Source: Agroathelia rolfsii
Lineage: Eukaryota > Basidiomycota > Agaricomycetes > Amylocorticiales > Amylocorticiaceae
Reading direction: 5' to 3'
Assembly (NCBI GenBank): GCA_018343915.1
Contig: JABRWF010000002.1
Coordinates: 1,364,001-1,428,000, forward strand
DNA length: 64,000 nt
This document shows, piece by piece, positions 11,497-21,623 of the stretch; within the stretch, counting starts at the first letter, position 1, and every line of letters begins with the position of its first letter. Under the pieces are notes generated by a model. The model ran no database searches, was not told where the DNA came from, and was given only the letters and a program-made list of their open reading frames with translations. The translations under genes were made by a program, and so were the position numbers.

Positions 11497-13330
11497 CTAC
11501 GTGCGAAAAAGAGGTAAGCTCTGACAAAGGAAAGACGCGACTCTTTGGTCAATCCTCAGCCGAGTTGTATCGTCGTCGTCCAAAACTTTCTTTTCCTCCT
11601 CCGATAGTGGGTATGTCTCCAGGAATGTAGTTAGCATTTGCGATTCGTTGACTGCTCGGAGACCCATGCGAACGCTATACCACTGATAGAGGTATTTCAG
11701 TGCTGTGGTCTTGTCGGTGCCCATAGATTCCGCTAGCATCTCTTTCTGTTCGTGTTCGTGGAAAATTGACCATGATTCGCTGACTTGGACGTTTGGGGCA
11801 ACCTTAGATAAGAAGCGAAAGACTCTTGGACCATCTTCAATGGACGAGTTGCCGATAAACAAATCCCTGAGAGCTAGATGTGGTGTGACACTCTCAATGG
11901 AGGGAGTAGCTCCGCAAGCATCTAGCTGGATCTGGACAGCTCTGAGGTCACGACATCGGTTCAGCAAACTAAGGAGACCCTGGAGAGTGAATGATGATGA
12001 TGAAGGTGCCAGCCAATCGCGTTCTGTGAGCAATGAGATCTCTTTAAGATTGGGGGCTGCATCGGCAATCGTTGAAAGATTTCCGTCTGAAAGGCCGCAC
12101 CCATGAACCGGACAGATGTTAAGTAGTCGCAAGCTTCTGAACGCTGGTAGGAGATGTTGAATGTCGCTCATACTGAATCTATATGGTGCTTCATTCTCGA
12201 GTATTATGACTCCGTCACGATGAGGATAATTCCGAGTGGTCAAGTCCAGCGTCTTCAAAGACCCAGTAGAACATGTTTCTCCAACTAGACGAAGCACTTG
12301 TTGCCAGCTAGTTTCAGAAATATTAGCGCCGAGATGCATGTGTTCGATCTTTTGCAAGTTGGAGTTGAGTCTCAAGAAATGATACAGGACCATGGCGGAT
12401 TCTGGGGTATCGAGATAAATTTCCTGAAGCTTAGAGAATGTGCTTTGGCCTGGGTCCAGTCCTGCCGCAGATATATGAGAATTCATGAGGAGCCCAATTG
12501 CTAAAATTTGAAGAGTCTCCGAAGACGCCAGTCTCTTTAGTGTAGATGCTTGCAAGCTGGACAGGCAGGTCACTTCCAGAGTCGGGTGTGTTTCAAGCAC
12601 TTTCTTGGTCCCATATGCTATCGGAGAATCGTAGGCTAAGAGCATTTCGATGGGTTCCGGACCGTTTAGGATTGCGAACTCCCTCAATATGGGGCACAGA
12701 TGAGCCAATATTGTAGGGAATTCATTTGGAAGTTCAATGAGAGTAGAGGGTGATACTTTTATGAGGTGGAGGGTTGGGGATAGCAGAAACAGGAATTTCG
12801 TGAGTCCTTCGTTAGCCACTAGGTTAGGGTTGGGCATAATCAGCTCGAGATTTTTTAGGTTCGGAAACAGAGGATTGGGCATTCCGTAGCCATATAAAGA
12901 TAATAACGTTCTTGTTGTGAAATGAACGGAGTCATAATCCTTGTAGTGAAAATCCCGAACACGAGAACAATATAACTTAGCTCTGTCCCAATCATCAGGA
13001 TGTATCGGTCAAGTAACTATCTGTAAGTAAAGGTGAGGGGGAATATCAACAAGTGCCTATAATATAATCTACCAAATTATTTGTTTTGTCGTCCAAAATC
13101 ATGATGTCTTCATCCCAAGCACGCTTGGAATCTTCAATTCGCCAAAGACCCTCGGGCATACAGGCGATGACAGGGTGAAGGGACTCAAGAGTTCCCCAGA
13201 CTATACTGGTACCGATATCCCAGAACATGAAACACGTGGGTAAGAGCTTCGCAATTGTGTTTCTGTCAGAAAACTGAAGGGTCATGGCAATGATCTCGGG
13301 GGTTAGGATGGGGTTTGCTGCACTGTCCAT
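11497..13330 (-). pseudogene. F-box/LRR-like protein gene with an in-frame stop
   Basis: Exon 1 (13330-13073) starts MDSAANPILTPEIIAMTL, an F-box-like helix, and reaches DDKTNNL. A 52-nt intron with GTAGAT/ACAG ends follows. Exon 2 (13020-11497) reads HPDDWDRAKLY, then about 480 residues with LRR-like leucine spacing such as FPNLKNLEL and FRSLRLLNI. This layout is common in expanded Agaricomycete F-box families, which recruit targets to SCF ubiquitin ligases. In the frame that joins the halves, a TGA lies at 13011-13009, four codons after the acceptor, and I found no GT or GC donor or acceptor that avoids it. Either the gene is disrupted, the base is a sequencing error, or the downstream part starts at an internal ATG (12882). 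An in-frame upstream ATG at 13399 is an alternative start. Confidence 0.6.
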
Positions 13331-14009
13331 TATTGCCGCGTGTGTAGGAGAGTGATGATTGTGATGATAGGAAAGGGTTGGTATGGATGAGTCTATCATT
13401 CGAAACTTTTATGATAACCATGAACGCTTTCATTGCAGGAGATATGACAGAAGATAGCCAAGTATAACTTGAACATAACATATGCCAGTGTTTTTGCGGC
13501 GGCTGTGCTTCCTAGTAGTTTACAACAAGATTTACAGTTATGGTCTTTGTTGCCATGCCAAACCTGTATAAACCATAGTTCACTTGCACATGCCAATGAC
13601 ACGCGCAAGAGTGAGACAAATGAGCAAAATCGCGATCCATCAGATGCACAGTCCAATTTTCTTGAGCAGCTCATACTACAGTACTAGTAGTCATTGAACC
13701 TTTAAGTTTTTACCGACTCAGATTAGCATATCGAGCACGGAGTTCTACAAAAACGTGGTAATATCATTGGTATCCTGACGGCGACGTTAGATTAGTTGAT
13801 ACAATTGTCCTTGTTCGGTTAGCACATCAAACTTGAATGTGGGTGAGTGTATTTTTTACTATTCTGATTTCGATCATGTGCACCGGTGTTACATGTCACA
13901 CACACACACACATGACCTTTCGAGTAACTCACGTGAGTGTGACCGCACGCCCGTGCATTTGGCCTTACTTCATCCATCGACTTGTTTTACATTTGCACCA
14001 AAAACAAGC
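13331..14009. promoter_or_regulatory. divergent intergenic region, F-box gene / RPB8
   Basis: These 679 bases separate divergent genes. The region contains a (CA)8 run at about 13897-13912 and short overlapping frames without domain content. No further gene is supported. Confidence 0.55.
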
Positions 14010-14658
14010 ATGTCATCTTCGTCCAGCATTGTATTCGACGACGTCTTTACGATTAATGCCATCGACAAAGAGGGCAAGAAATTCGATCGTGGTCTGTCTA
14101 CACCTTGATGCGCGCTGGCCAAAAGCCATAACCAAGGCTTACAGTTTCTCGGCTATATGCTCATTCAAAAAACTATGATATGGCTCTAACGCTTGATTAC
14201 AACGTTGAGCTTTTCCCTTTGGAGTCCGGCAAATCTATCACTCTGGCTCTTGCTACTTCTCTCTCACGAGGCGGCCCTCAGGGCAATGACGCAGATGGCG
14301 ACGAGGCCGACAGAGAAAAGGATAGAGATGTTTGGAGGCCTGATGGAAAGGGCAGGAGGGGTTTGGAAGAGGATTATGATTATGTGATGTATGGGAAAGT
14401 ATGTACAGAGTTTTCTGTGTGAATCTATACGCTTGCTCATGATTCATTATCCAGGTTTACAAGTTCGATGGCGACACAACAGAAGCTGTGTAAGCATGAT
14501 CCGTTTTAATCTCTTACAAAATCTCTCACATCACCTGCCACGTTCTTAGCACGGTTTACGCATCATTTGGAGGCTTGCTGATGTCCCTCAATGGATCTTT
14601 CCGCCACATGAGTAACATTGTCCTCGGCGATCCCATATATATATTACTACGCAAATAA
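14010..14658 (+). CDS. RPB8: RNA polymerase I/II/III subunit RPB8 (ABC14.5)
   Basis: Four exons (14010-14091, 14145-14398, 14455-14489, 14550-14658) encode 159 aa. RPB8 is a shared small subunit of all three nuclear RNA polymerases. Family landmarks are visible in order: FDDVFTINAIDKEGKKFDR, VSRLYAHSKNYDMALTLDYNVELFPL, the flexible charged loop (DADGDEADREKDRD), WRP, LEEDYDYVMYGKVYKF, and the closing YASFGGLLMSLNGSFRHM...ILLRK. Length is close to the usual 146-155 aa; the extra residues are in the loop. The first intron splits Val of VSRL; without it the frame closes after about 32 residues. Nothing is unusual about the protein. Confidence is very high. Confidence 0.96.
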
Positions 14659-15375
14659 AACGGCACTCGCTCCTTTTTTGTTCAACCATTCATTGTACCT
14701 ATAGTCTTTCTACCCAATCCGAACCAGGCTTAGAATTAATGTTGGACGCCCCAAAAGAGTGATCGGAATACCGCAAGCTTCTATCTGAGAAATTATTTCT
14801 GGGTCAGGTAAGAAGAGTCTTGTATTATTATTTACCCATTTGGTGCATGTATAATTTGGTTTAGAAAGGATGGTCGACTGAATATGGCTGTTATATCCCA
14901 TTGATGCATCAACATTTGTCTAACTAAGCAATCTAGAACCTTTAAGTTCCTAAAGGATTGGAGTCGAAAAGGACCTTCTTAGCAATGGTTGACCATTTTT
15001 TCATATTTCCGTAGCACGGAAATAAAATTTGTGTAAATGCAGGTTGGCAATCACAGCCTTTCATTTACGGCGGCTTGACAATCAGATTTGTTACAAGTGT
15101 TCTGAATCATGCAGTACCATCCAATCCAGTTGATTCAACCGTATCATGTTCGGCATTGCGGAGTTTGAGTGAAAGCGTGACCAGGCGTAATGGTACTCTA
15201 CTAGTAGCATTGCTTCCAAATTCCTATCGCTTAGCTGCACTCTACCTACGGCTGGTATTGAGACGTCAAACTTGGTCTTCTTCTGACAATGCACAGGTAG
15301 TAAAAAGCTTGTACAAAGGACCAGGACCCTGAATCTAACAACTTTACATGTAGGCGAGTTTGATCTGGTGAAACC
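14659..15375. other. intergenic region between RPB8 and DLT1
   Basis: These 717 bases presumably hold the RPB8 3' UTR and DLT1 promoter. I see A/T-rich patches and no frame with recognisable protein features. Confidence 0.5.
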
Positions 15376-16391
15376 ATGTCTGTCGGCAGAAGCGCACTTT
15401 CCTACATTGCGTATTCCTTCCTCGTCATCGCAGCTGGATGTGCAGTAGCACTATCATGTGTCTTTTTACTCACACAGGCCGTCAGGGCCTCTCCAAGACA
15501 TTCATTGAAATATAACTACGATGCTTTGATAATTGGCGCTTCCTATGTCGTTGTCGTAAGTGTGCTTTGCATCCTCGTTGAGCACGGCTTCAAGTTGACA
15601 TCTGGGTTTCTTTTATCAGTTACTTTTATCCGCATTTTTCTGTCTGAAGAGGCGAATTAGTGTTGCTATGGCCCTTCAGCGCATATCCAGATCGCACAAA
15701 ATGATTGGGAAGAACGATGTACCGAAGGTAAGTGCAAACCATTTCACTCGATATATCACACGGATTCACTTGATCACCAGACAGTTCATGATTATATTCG
15801 TCAAGAATATCACCGCTCTAGTCTTATTGCTTATGAATCATTACCAAGAGACGTGTTTCATGAGGGATGGGGTAAACCAGGTAGTTGCAACATTGGTTCC
15901 ATAGGTTTACCTCCTGACAAAAGACTCAGGAACACAATTGGAGAACATAAACTTTCGTCGTTCTCTCTTAGATTCTATCTATCAAGTCGGTATGCTGGGC
16001 CTCAATCCGCTTTCTTAAGCAAGATATAACCCATTTTACTAGACGAAACTGCACGTCTTGTGATACCCTCTCTTCCCCATTTGAAGCACAACGTGCGCAT
16101 AATTCGTCATTTTCGTTATCTTCTCCCCCTCCTACCTATGGACGGAGATGGTCTTTCTCCTTTACATTACTACGACTCTGCTATACAGTTGGCCCGCACA
16201 TCATCCCGAGAACCTACGGAGCAAGAATATCTGGTAGGCGAGGCTGCAAAAGAGCAAATCATAGCAGTGTGAGTTACTTCCAGTTACCAGACTATCGACG
16301 GCTTGTGTAAGCTGACTTTTTGGTTTTGGTTAGTCTTGGCGAATGCTTAGAGGAAATGTCCATCAGCTCTGGGACAGCAACCCATATTTGA
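15376..16391 (+). CDS. DLT1: DLT1-family membrane protein
   Basis: Six exons (15376-15555, 15620-15727, 15781-15880, 15930-15989, 16043-16268, 16334-16391) encode 243 aa. Two N-terminal transmembrane segments (AYSFLVIAAGCAVAL and ALIIGASYVVV-LLLSAFFCL) precede a basic loop and a cytosolic domain. That domain has the DLT1 pattern: IGKNDVPK, VHDYIRQEYHRSSLIAYESLPRD, GWGKPG, NINFRRSLLDSIY and the closing YDSAIQLARTSSREPTEQEYL. The family is named for a yeast low-temperature growth defect; its biochemical role is unknown. Introns are 50-65 nt with canonical ends, and each is required to keep the family motifs in frame. Length is somewhat shorter than yeast Dlt1. Confidence 0.82.
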
Positions 16392-17290
16392 TATCATTTC
16401 ACTGTTCACTGGCAATTGTTTCTAATATAGACATCGTTTACATGCGCTATTATACATGTATCTTTGTTTGGCTGTGGATAGTAATGCTGCCAGTGGCGTG
16501 AAAGCTCATTTTCACATGTGTCTGAGAAATTTTATCTATCGGATATGGCTGGCGTGGGCTATAGTCTATAATTGTGAAGGGTATGCTTGACCTGTCGACG
16601 TGCTGAAGTGAAGGCATTCTGGCGAGATGGTCACCTCGATACACCCGGTTTAGACAGGTTACTAGAGGAAGCGTAGAGGAAGCGTGACAAGATCGAAGCC
16701 AACACTAACCATGATCGTGATCATAAACATTTCACTCAGCCTAGCATGTCGACCGACGCTTCCACTCTCCGACCTCTCAATATCCCAAATATTACTGTAT
16801 GCAGATGCGGTTTTGAGGCGTCCGGCTGTGCTGTGCACTATACAGTCATCCAACTTGGCCTCAACTTGAGTGGTCAATTGACTGGTCTTTGAGTACTGCG
16901 ACAACTTAAACCGCACGATTCGTAGGTAAATCGTGTCAGCATCCTCTTAGGCTTGTGGGTCTAACCAACACCTTGCCGGGCACGTAGTCGGCCTGTGCTG
17001 TGACGCACGCTCCCGGCACGCTTATTTGAGACATTGCTATCATGCATCACTTATCACGCACTGTTTTATTCTGCGGTGCTCTTGTCAATTGACTGCGCCG
17101 GGCTGCGGCGTGTCCACCATGCTCACAAGACTCTGCCTCAATGCTTAAATAGTCCACAGCCTCTTAATCAACTATCCGGCTACTGCGAGATTCAAAGCCA
17201 GACATCTTTCTCTCTATCTCTTTCGTTTCTTTGGGTACCGTCTCAAGCTTTCAGTCGAGACCGCAGCGTCGTCTATTTTAGCACCCTACA
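16392..17290. other. intergenic region between DLT1 and the 17.3-kb orphan
   Basis: These 899 bases contain a short direct repeat (GAGGAAGCGT) near 16665-16685 but no gene I can support on either strand. It is likely 3' UTR plus promoter. Confidence 0.5.
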
Positions 17291-17840
17291 ATGGCCCACA
17301 CACTACTGTGCCGTATCTTGGGAATGAGGAGACGCAGCGTTTTTCGCTCTGAAGACATGTGGGAGGTCATTGAAAACAGAAGTGTAGAGCCTGTGCCCAT
17401 GTTCTATGACGATGAACGTAAGTCTAATGTTGTATAACTCCTCAGTATTGTTGATGACCATTCTCCAGGTAAAAATGTGGGGCGTATAGCGTACGAGGAC
17501 ACAAATGGGACGTATGTGTTTGATCTCCCACGCTCCCCAGGTGGCGCCGAGCTACATCAAGCCTTAATGCTCGCCCGCCAGCAACTGCTGAGCCAGATCT
17601 CGAAGCAGGAGTATAACTGTTTCCTACTAGAAAGGTTTGTGCTTTGCGTTCTTCGGGGTCGATTCTTCTGAACTGTTTTCTAGCTGGCAGGTAAATGTTC
17701 TCCGCCGTGGGAGTACCGATATGCACCGAATACATGTGTCATATAATGGCCGTCCAGCATATGCGACCGGAAATTTATCGCTGCGGCTCCCTCCTTATAT
17801 TGGCCTCGTGGCTAGTACACATATACCACCTAGTCCATGA
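17291..17840 (+). CDS. uncharacterised 149-aa protein
   Basis: Three exons (17291-17417, 17469-17634, 17684-17840) join in frame to 149 aa. The introns are 51 and 49 nt with GTAAGT/CCAG and GTTTGT/CTAG ends. I do not recognise the protein. The N-terminus is basic (ILGMRRRSVFRSED) and could be a mitochondrial presequence, though this is only compositional. The middle (LHQALMLARQQLLSQISKQEY) is a likely helix, and a C-terminal segment (VNVLRRGSTDMHRIHVSYNGRPAYATGN) looks like beta structure. No transmembrane segment is seen. The fit of two introns to one frame supports a real gene. It may be lineage-restricted. Confidence 0.6.
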
Positions 17841-18460
17841 CTGCTTTCTCTTGACTAGTTTCTTATGTTATCGTTCCCACGCCTCTCATTCTTAGGCTGG
17901 TTTCGTAAACTCTTCGTCTTCTAGTGGCCTTGTTTGATTATGTGTCTGATTTCGCCATTACTCGTTATCGTGAATTTGTTGCATTGTTTCCTCTTAGTTT
18001 TCCCGCCATCACCCTGTCTCCGGTTTCTGGATTGATCCAAGGGATCAGCATATGCTAGTAGAAGTATCTTCGGATGTGTATATTACTGTGTCTTTAAGTT
18101 CAAGCAATGTATCATTATTATATCATTATAGTTCGAATGATCAAAATATTGGCACCAATAAATAGTGCATAAAATGTACCTGATTCAGTTCAAGACATTT
18201 GAAAGGCACAACAACTGCGGAATGTTTTGAGTAGACTAAGTACAAACTGTAGATGTGGACCCCACACTTTGATCGGAACTCGGCGATGTAGTGGGTGCAA
18301 GGCTGGCAAATGAGCTCATAAGCACACCATCATACGCTTACCTGACCCACGGTTCTAAACACTCAGTCCCAGTTTTCGGCCGTTTACCAACACACACGGA
18401 TAGATTATCAGGACAATAACTGTTTCTTCTGCAGAATTCTTTTCTTCTTTTTCTTGCACT
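17841..18460. other. intergenic region before the rhodanese gene
   Basis: These 620 bases are A/T-rich in the first half. A T/C-rich stretch lies just before the ATG at 18461. No gene is seen. Confidence 0.5.
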
Positions 18461-19148
18461 ATGTTCAGAGTCTCTGTTTCGCGCACAATCCGTCGTGCAG
18501 TCCCATCTACTAGGATGGCTGTTGTTGCCCCTCCCCGTTGTGTTGTCCCGAGCTTGCCCACCGTCATTGCCCGCTATGAATCATCGTCTGCTTCTTCTGG
18601 CTCGGGAAGCTCTGTAAAGGACAAGATATACGAGGCGCAGCGCACCAACCTCAGAGACTGGAAGGCGACCAAGGTGACCTACGAGGATATTAAACCCAGA
18701 ACACAGGCTCCTCCTCTGGTTGGTTTTCTCAATTTTCAACCGCTTGTGATAATGACCAGCTTACAGTTGATCATTTATAGGACGCATACTTGATAGACGT
18801 CCGAGAGCCGGATGAAGTTCTGCAAGGAGCTATCCCTTCCTCTGTCAACCTGCCTCTATCTGTCCTCCCCGAATCCCTCCATTTAAGCCCGGAGAAGTTC
18901 AAGGAACAATTCGGCTTTGAGAAACCTAGGAAGGACCAGGAAATTGTGTTCTACTGCAGGAGCGGCAAGCGCAGCTCTACAGCAAGCGATGTTGCTCTGC
19001 GTAGTGGCTTCACTAAGTATGGCAATGCTTCGAATCAAACGTTGTTTGTGTTTACTGATAATATCATTACCCCCACAGAATTCTAAATTATGAGGGTAGC
19101 TGGTTGGACTGGGTAGCAAGGGAGGGTCCTCCTAATGCACAGCAATAA
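18461..19148 (+). CDS. single-domain rhodanese, probably mitochondrial
   Basis: Three exons (18461-18718, 18781-19016, 19079-19148) encode 187 aa. The first ~45 residues are Arg/Ser/Val-rich with almost no acidic residues, as in a mitochondrial presequence. The rhodanese domain runs from about residue 70 to 180: YLIDVREPDEVLQGAIPSSVNLPL, then FYCRSGKRSSTA with C145 as the persulfide-carrying cysteine, and the closing NYEGSWLDW. It resembles the small TSTD/Rdl-type thiosulfate sulfurtransferases. These move sulfane sulfur from thiosulfate to thiol acceptors. The last intron (62 nt) is needed to reach the conserved C-terminal GSW motif; unspliced, the frame ends early. Frataxin follows 164 bp downstream on the same strand, so two mitochondrial sulfur/iron proteins are neighbours. 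Confidence 0.88.
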
Positions 19149-19312
19149 ATGTAGTTTAATATCATAGTCTTCATGTTACGCGTCATCGTGCATGCAAATG
19201 ACACCATGGATGTTGACTGCTATAATGAAATATATGCATTTGGATTTTTTTGTGAACTTGATTCAGTACGCCGAAGTCAGCCGCGTCGCGGTCGTCTCTT
19301 CTCCGGATTCAC

Positions 19313-20116
19313 ATGTACAGACAAGTCTCTCGTCGTTTACCAGTTCCTCGTCGCGCATGTCTATCACGCGCTACATACACAGCCGGCATTCTGCGTAGTG
19401 TTCCAACATGTTCTTCTTTGCTGTCGTCGTCAACAACTGCTCTTGGCCAACGACATGAACGACGGCACTTTGCCACACCCCCGCCTCATATCAACGTGAG
19501 GTACGCCTCATCTTATGCGGTTGCAAACAATATACCTCTTCTTGCTTAATCAAGTTCTCATTTCGCTTGCTACATTGGATCCATATACGACCTGTAATTA
19601 CAACATTTGAAATGCTAGTTCACTCTCGACGGAGCTCTACCATTCACTGTCAGATGCAACCATGGAGCATACCCTAGAGTCGCTCGAAAACCTTTTGGAC
19701 GAGATAGACGATGCCTCGTATGAAGTAGACTACAGTGTATGTATTCCTATTCTTTGTAGACCATGTTTCGTTTAAATGTTCATTCTGATATGCAGAGTGG
19801 TGTCCTAACACTCAAGCTGGGCGGGCATGGGACGTACGTGATTAACAAGCAACCGCCCAATAAACAAATCTGGCTGTCTTCGCCTATCAGGTGTGGAGTG
19901 CAAATTTGTGCATGATTTTTGTTATCTAATCTTGGGTTTTATTTTTTTAAATATAGTGGGCCAGCACGGTACGACTATGATGAAGCAAAGAAAGACTGGG
20001 TCTACATCCGCAGGGGAGATACACTCGCGGAGCTTTTGAACCGCGAACTCAGCGATACACTCCAAGCGCCGGTTGATCTTGATTTTAGGGCAGTTTTGGA
20101 TAAAGTCGCAATTTAG
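19313..20116 (+). CDS. YFH1: frataxin, mitochondrial Fe-S cluster assembly factor
   Basis: Four exons (19313-19500, 19619-19736, 19796-19890, 19957-20116) encode 186 aa. An Arg-rich, acid-free N-terminus ending about residue 55 is a mitochondrial targeting sequence. The frataxin fold follows. First comes an acidic helix ([28 protein letters not shown]). Then come [40 protein letters not shown] and a C-terminal helix containing [18 protein letters not shown]. Frataxin stimulates the NFS1-ISCU cysteine desulfurase complex in the matrix. The acidic ridge and the [14 protein letters not shown] strand, which are the functional surfaces, are intact. Length is normal. Intron 1 joins HINVS to SLSTEL and is the only frame that works. 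Confidence 0.95.
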
Positions 20117-20545
20117 GAGGTCCTACATTAAATGATAATAACAATAACATGTTGAACAGCAGAAAGCAAGAGAAATATGTGTGAGGAAAAACCGATTAGA
20201 ATTAGAATGATGCGGCGGGAAAGTGATAGTGGTCTAACTATATAACACAATGCAAAGCGCGGGAAATGAATGCACATGGCGGTGAAAAACTGGTAGCTAA
20301 CAAAGACAAGTACAGTGACGAATCATAGATGTTGAGAATGATTGAAGGGTCCGTAACAAAACCAAAACATGACTAATAAGATAAGAAATGCGGTATGAGA
20401 GCAATGCTTACAAGGCCATCTAAGTTAGGTGGAATGTTAGATGAAATTTCTCGTCGAGCAGATTATGGCTCACCAAAGGCAGGGATAATGAATAATGTCG
20501 AAATAGGCTATTATAAATAAGCATTTTGGCACGGATTCAGGGGTC
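20117..20545. other. convergent intergenic region
   Basis: These 429 A-rich bases lie between two stop codons, frataxin (+) and the acidic orphan (-). They are likely 3' UTRs; nothing else is visible. Confidence 0.5.
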
Positions 20546-21240
20546 CTATGCTAACCCCCCTTCTCCATCACCAAGCTCTTTTCGTCTTGTGAGGAACAAT
20601 GAACCTAATAGCCTGAAATGATTGAAAAGTTCATCCTGTGAGAACAGGGTCCTTGAAAATGAATTCTTCTAACATACCGATTGCTGTCCTCATATGTTTC
20701 CTTGACCATCCGTCCTTCAGAGCCTATTGTGGGAGGTTCTGGATGTAGCTTATGGAAGTTTATTGATGTATAATCGGATGCCACAGCGTTAGCGTGATTA
20801 TGATCGTAAACTAGCGAAGGCCCGGGATGGGTTATAGAAAACAATCTTCGATGCTGCTGTTCAGCGTGTAAATCATGTAGAAAGCTATTGGTCTCTTTAT
20901 ATAGCTTCATAACTTCCTCATTCTGGTCTGAGTAGTATTCGCTGGCAGCAGGGGCCCCTTCTTCTTCATAATCAATGTCTTCCTCGGCGTCGTCGTCATC
21001 GAGTTGAGCCTGTGGCGAAAGCGTCATATCCATCTTCTGTTCGCGCACATGGCCATCCAAGGAGGGTGCCATCGTTCGTCTACGCTTACTGTGTTCATAA
21101 TCACTGTCCATGTCTGTTGTAGAAGCTTGCGCGGCCCAAGAGTTATTGTAGACAGGATAATTGGGATGGAATAAATCTTGATCGTCTAGGTAAGCAGATG
21201 CAAGTCCCACCGGGGATGCAGGACGCTGTCTTTTGAGCAT
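20546..21240 (-). CDS. uncharacterised acidic protein, possibly nuclear
   Basis: Two exons (21240-20678, 20612-20546) encode 209 aa. I do not recognise the family. Seen in order: a basic start (MLKRQRPASP), an SKRRR cluster at about residue 51 that could be a nuclear signal, an acidic run (DDDDAEEDIDYEEE), a helix (EEVMKLYKETNSFLHDLHAEQQHRRLF), and a conserved-looking end (TYEDSNRLLGSLFLTRRKEL). The intron with donor GTATGT and acceptor TTTCAG gives the LLGSLFLTRR tail; without it a different 23-residue tail would be read. The spliced version looks more natural, but both are possible. The gene is divergent from WDR70 across 383 bp. Confidence 0.62.
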
Positions 21241-21623
21241 TTCGGGAAGGGCGTCAAAGATGCAATTTTTCGAGTGCTCAACGAGATGAAAGTGAGAGGA
21301 ACGATGAAGAGAGGAGGGGGTCCTCCCCTGTGGCCCAAGTGCCTCCTTGATTGCAGCAAGCCAGAAAAGTTATGAAAGCCGTGATTGCGTAAGGAGAGAT
21401 CCATAATGCTTGGTGCATGATCACCTTCCCGATTAGGTAGGTAACTTAGTTTGTGTAATCTACTTGTCTTGTATAATGTAAACCAGTAAAGTAAGCCAAC
21501 TAGTAAGCCACGCACACAACGCATCAACGGCAATCCACCAGCTGCACTCCACACAAAGTCATCATCGTCATCTTATACTGTCACTCTTTTTTCTTTTACA
21601 TCTGATCCTTTAGTCTGCATACG
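21241..21623. promoter_or_regulatory. shared divergent promoter, acidic orphan / WDR70
   Basis: These 383 bases lie between two start codons. A T/C-rich stretch (about 21570-21600) precedes the WDR70 ATG. No further element is recognised. Confidence 0.5.

Noticed and set aside
13009..13011. TGA read as selenocysteine in the F-box gene
   Set aside because: Dikaryotic fungi generally lack the selenocysteine machinery and no SECIS-like hairpin was seen.
16662..16916. 84-codon minus-strand frame between DLT1 and the orphan
   Set aside because: There is no domain, no introns, and it lacks conserved composition.
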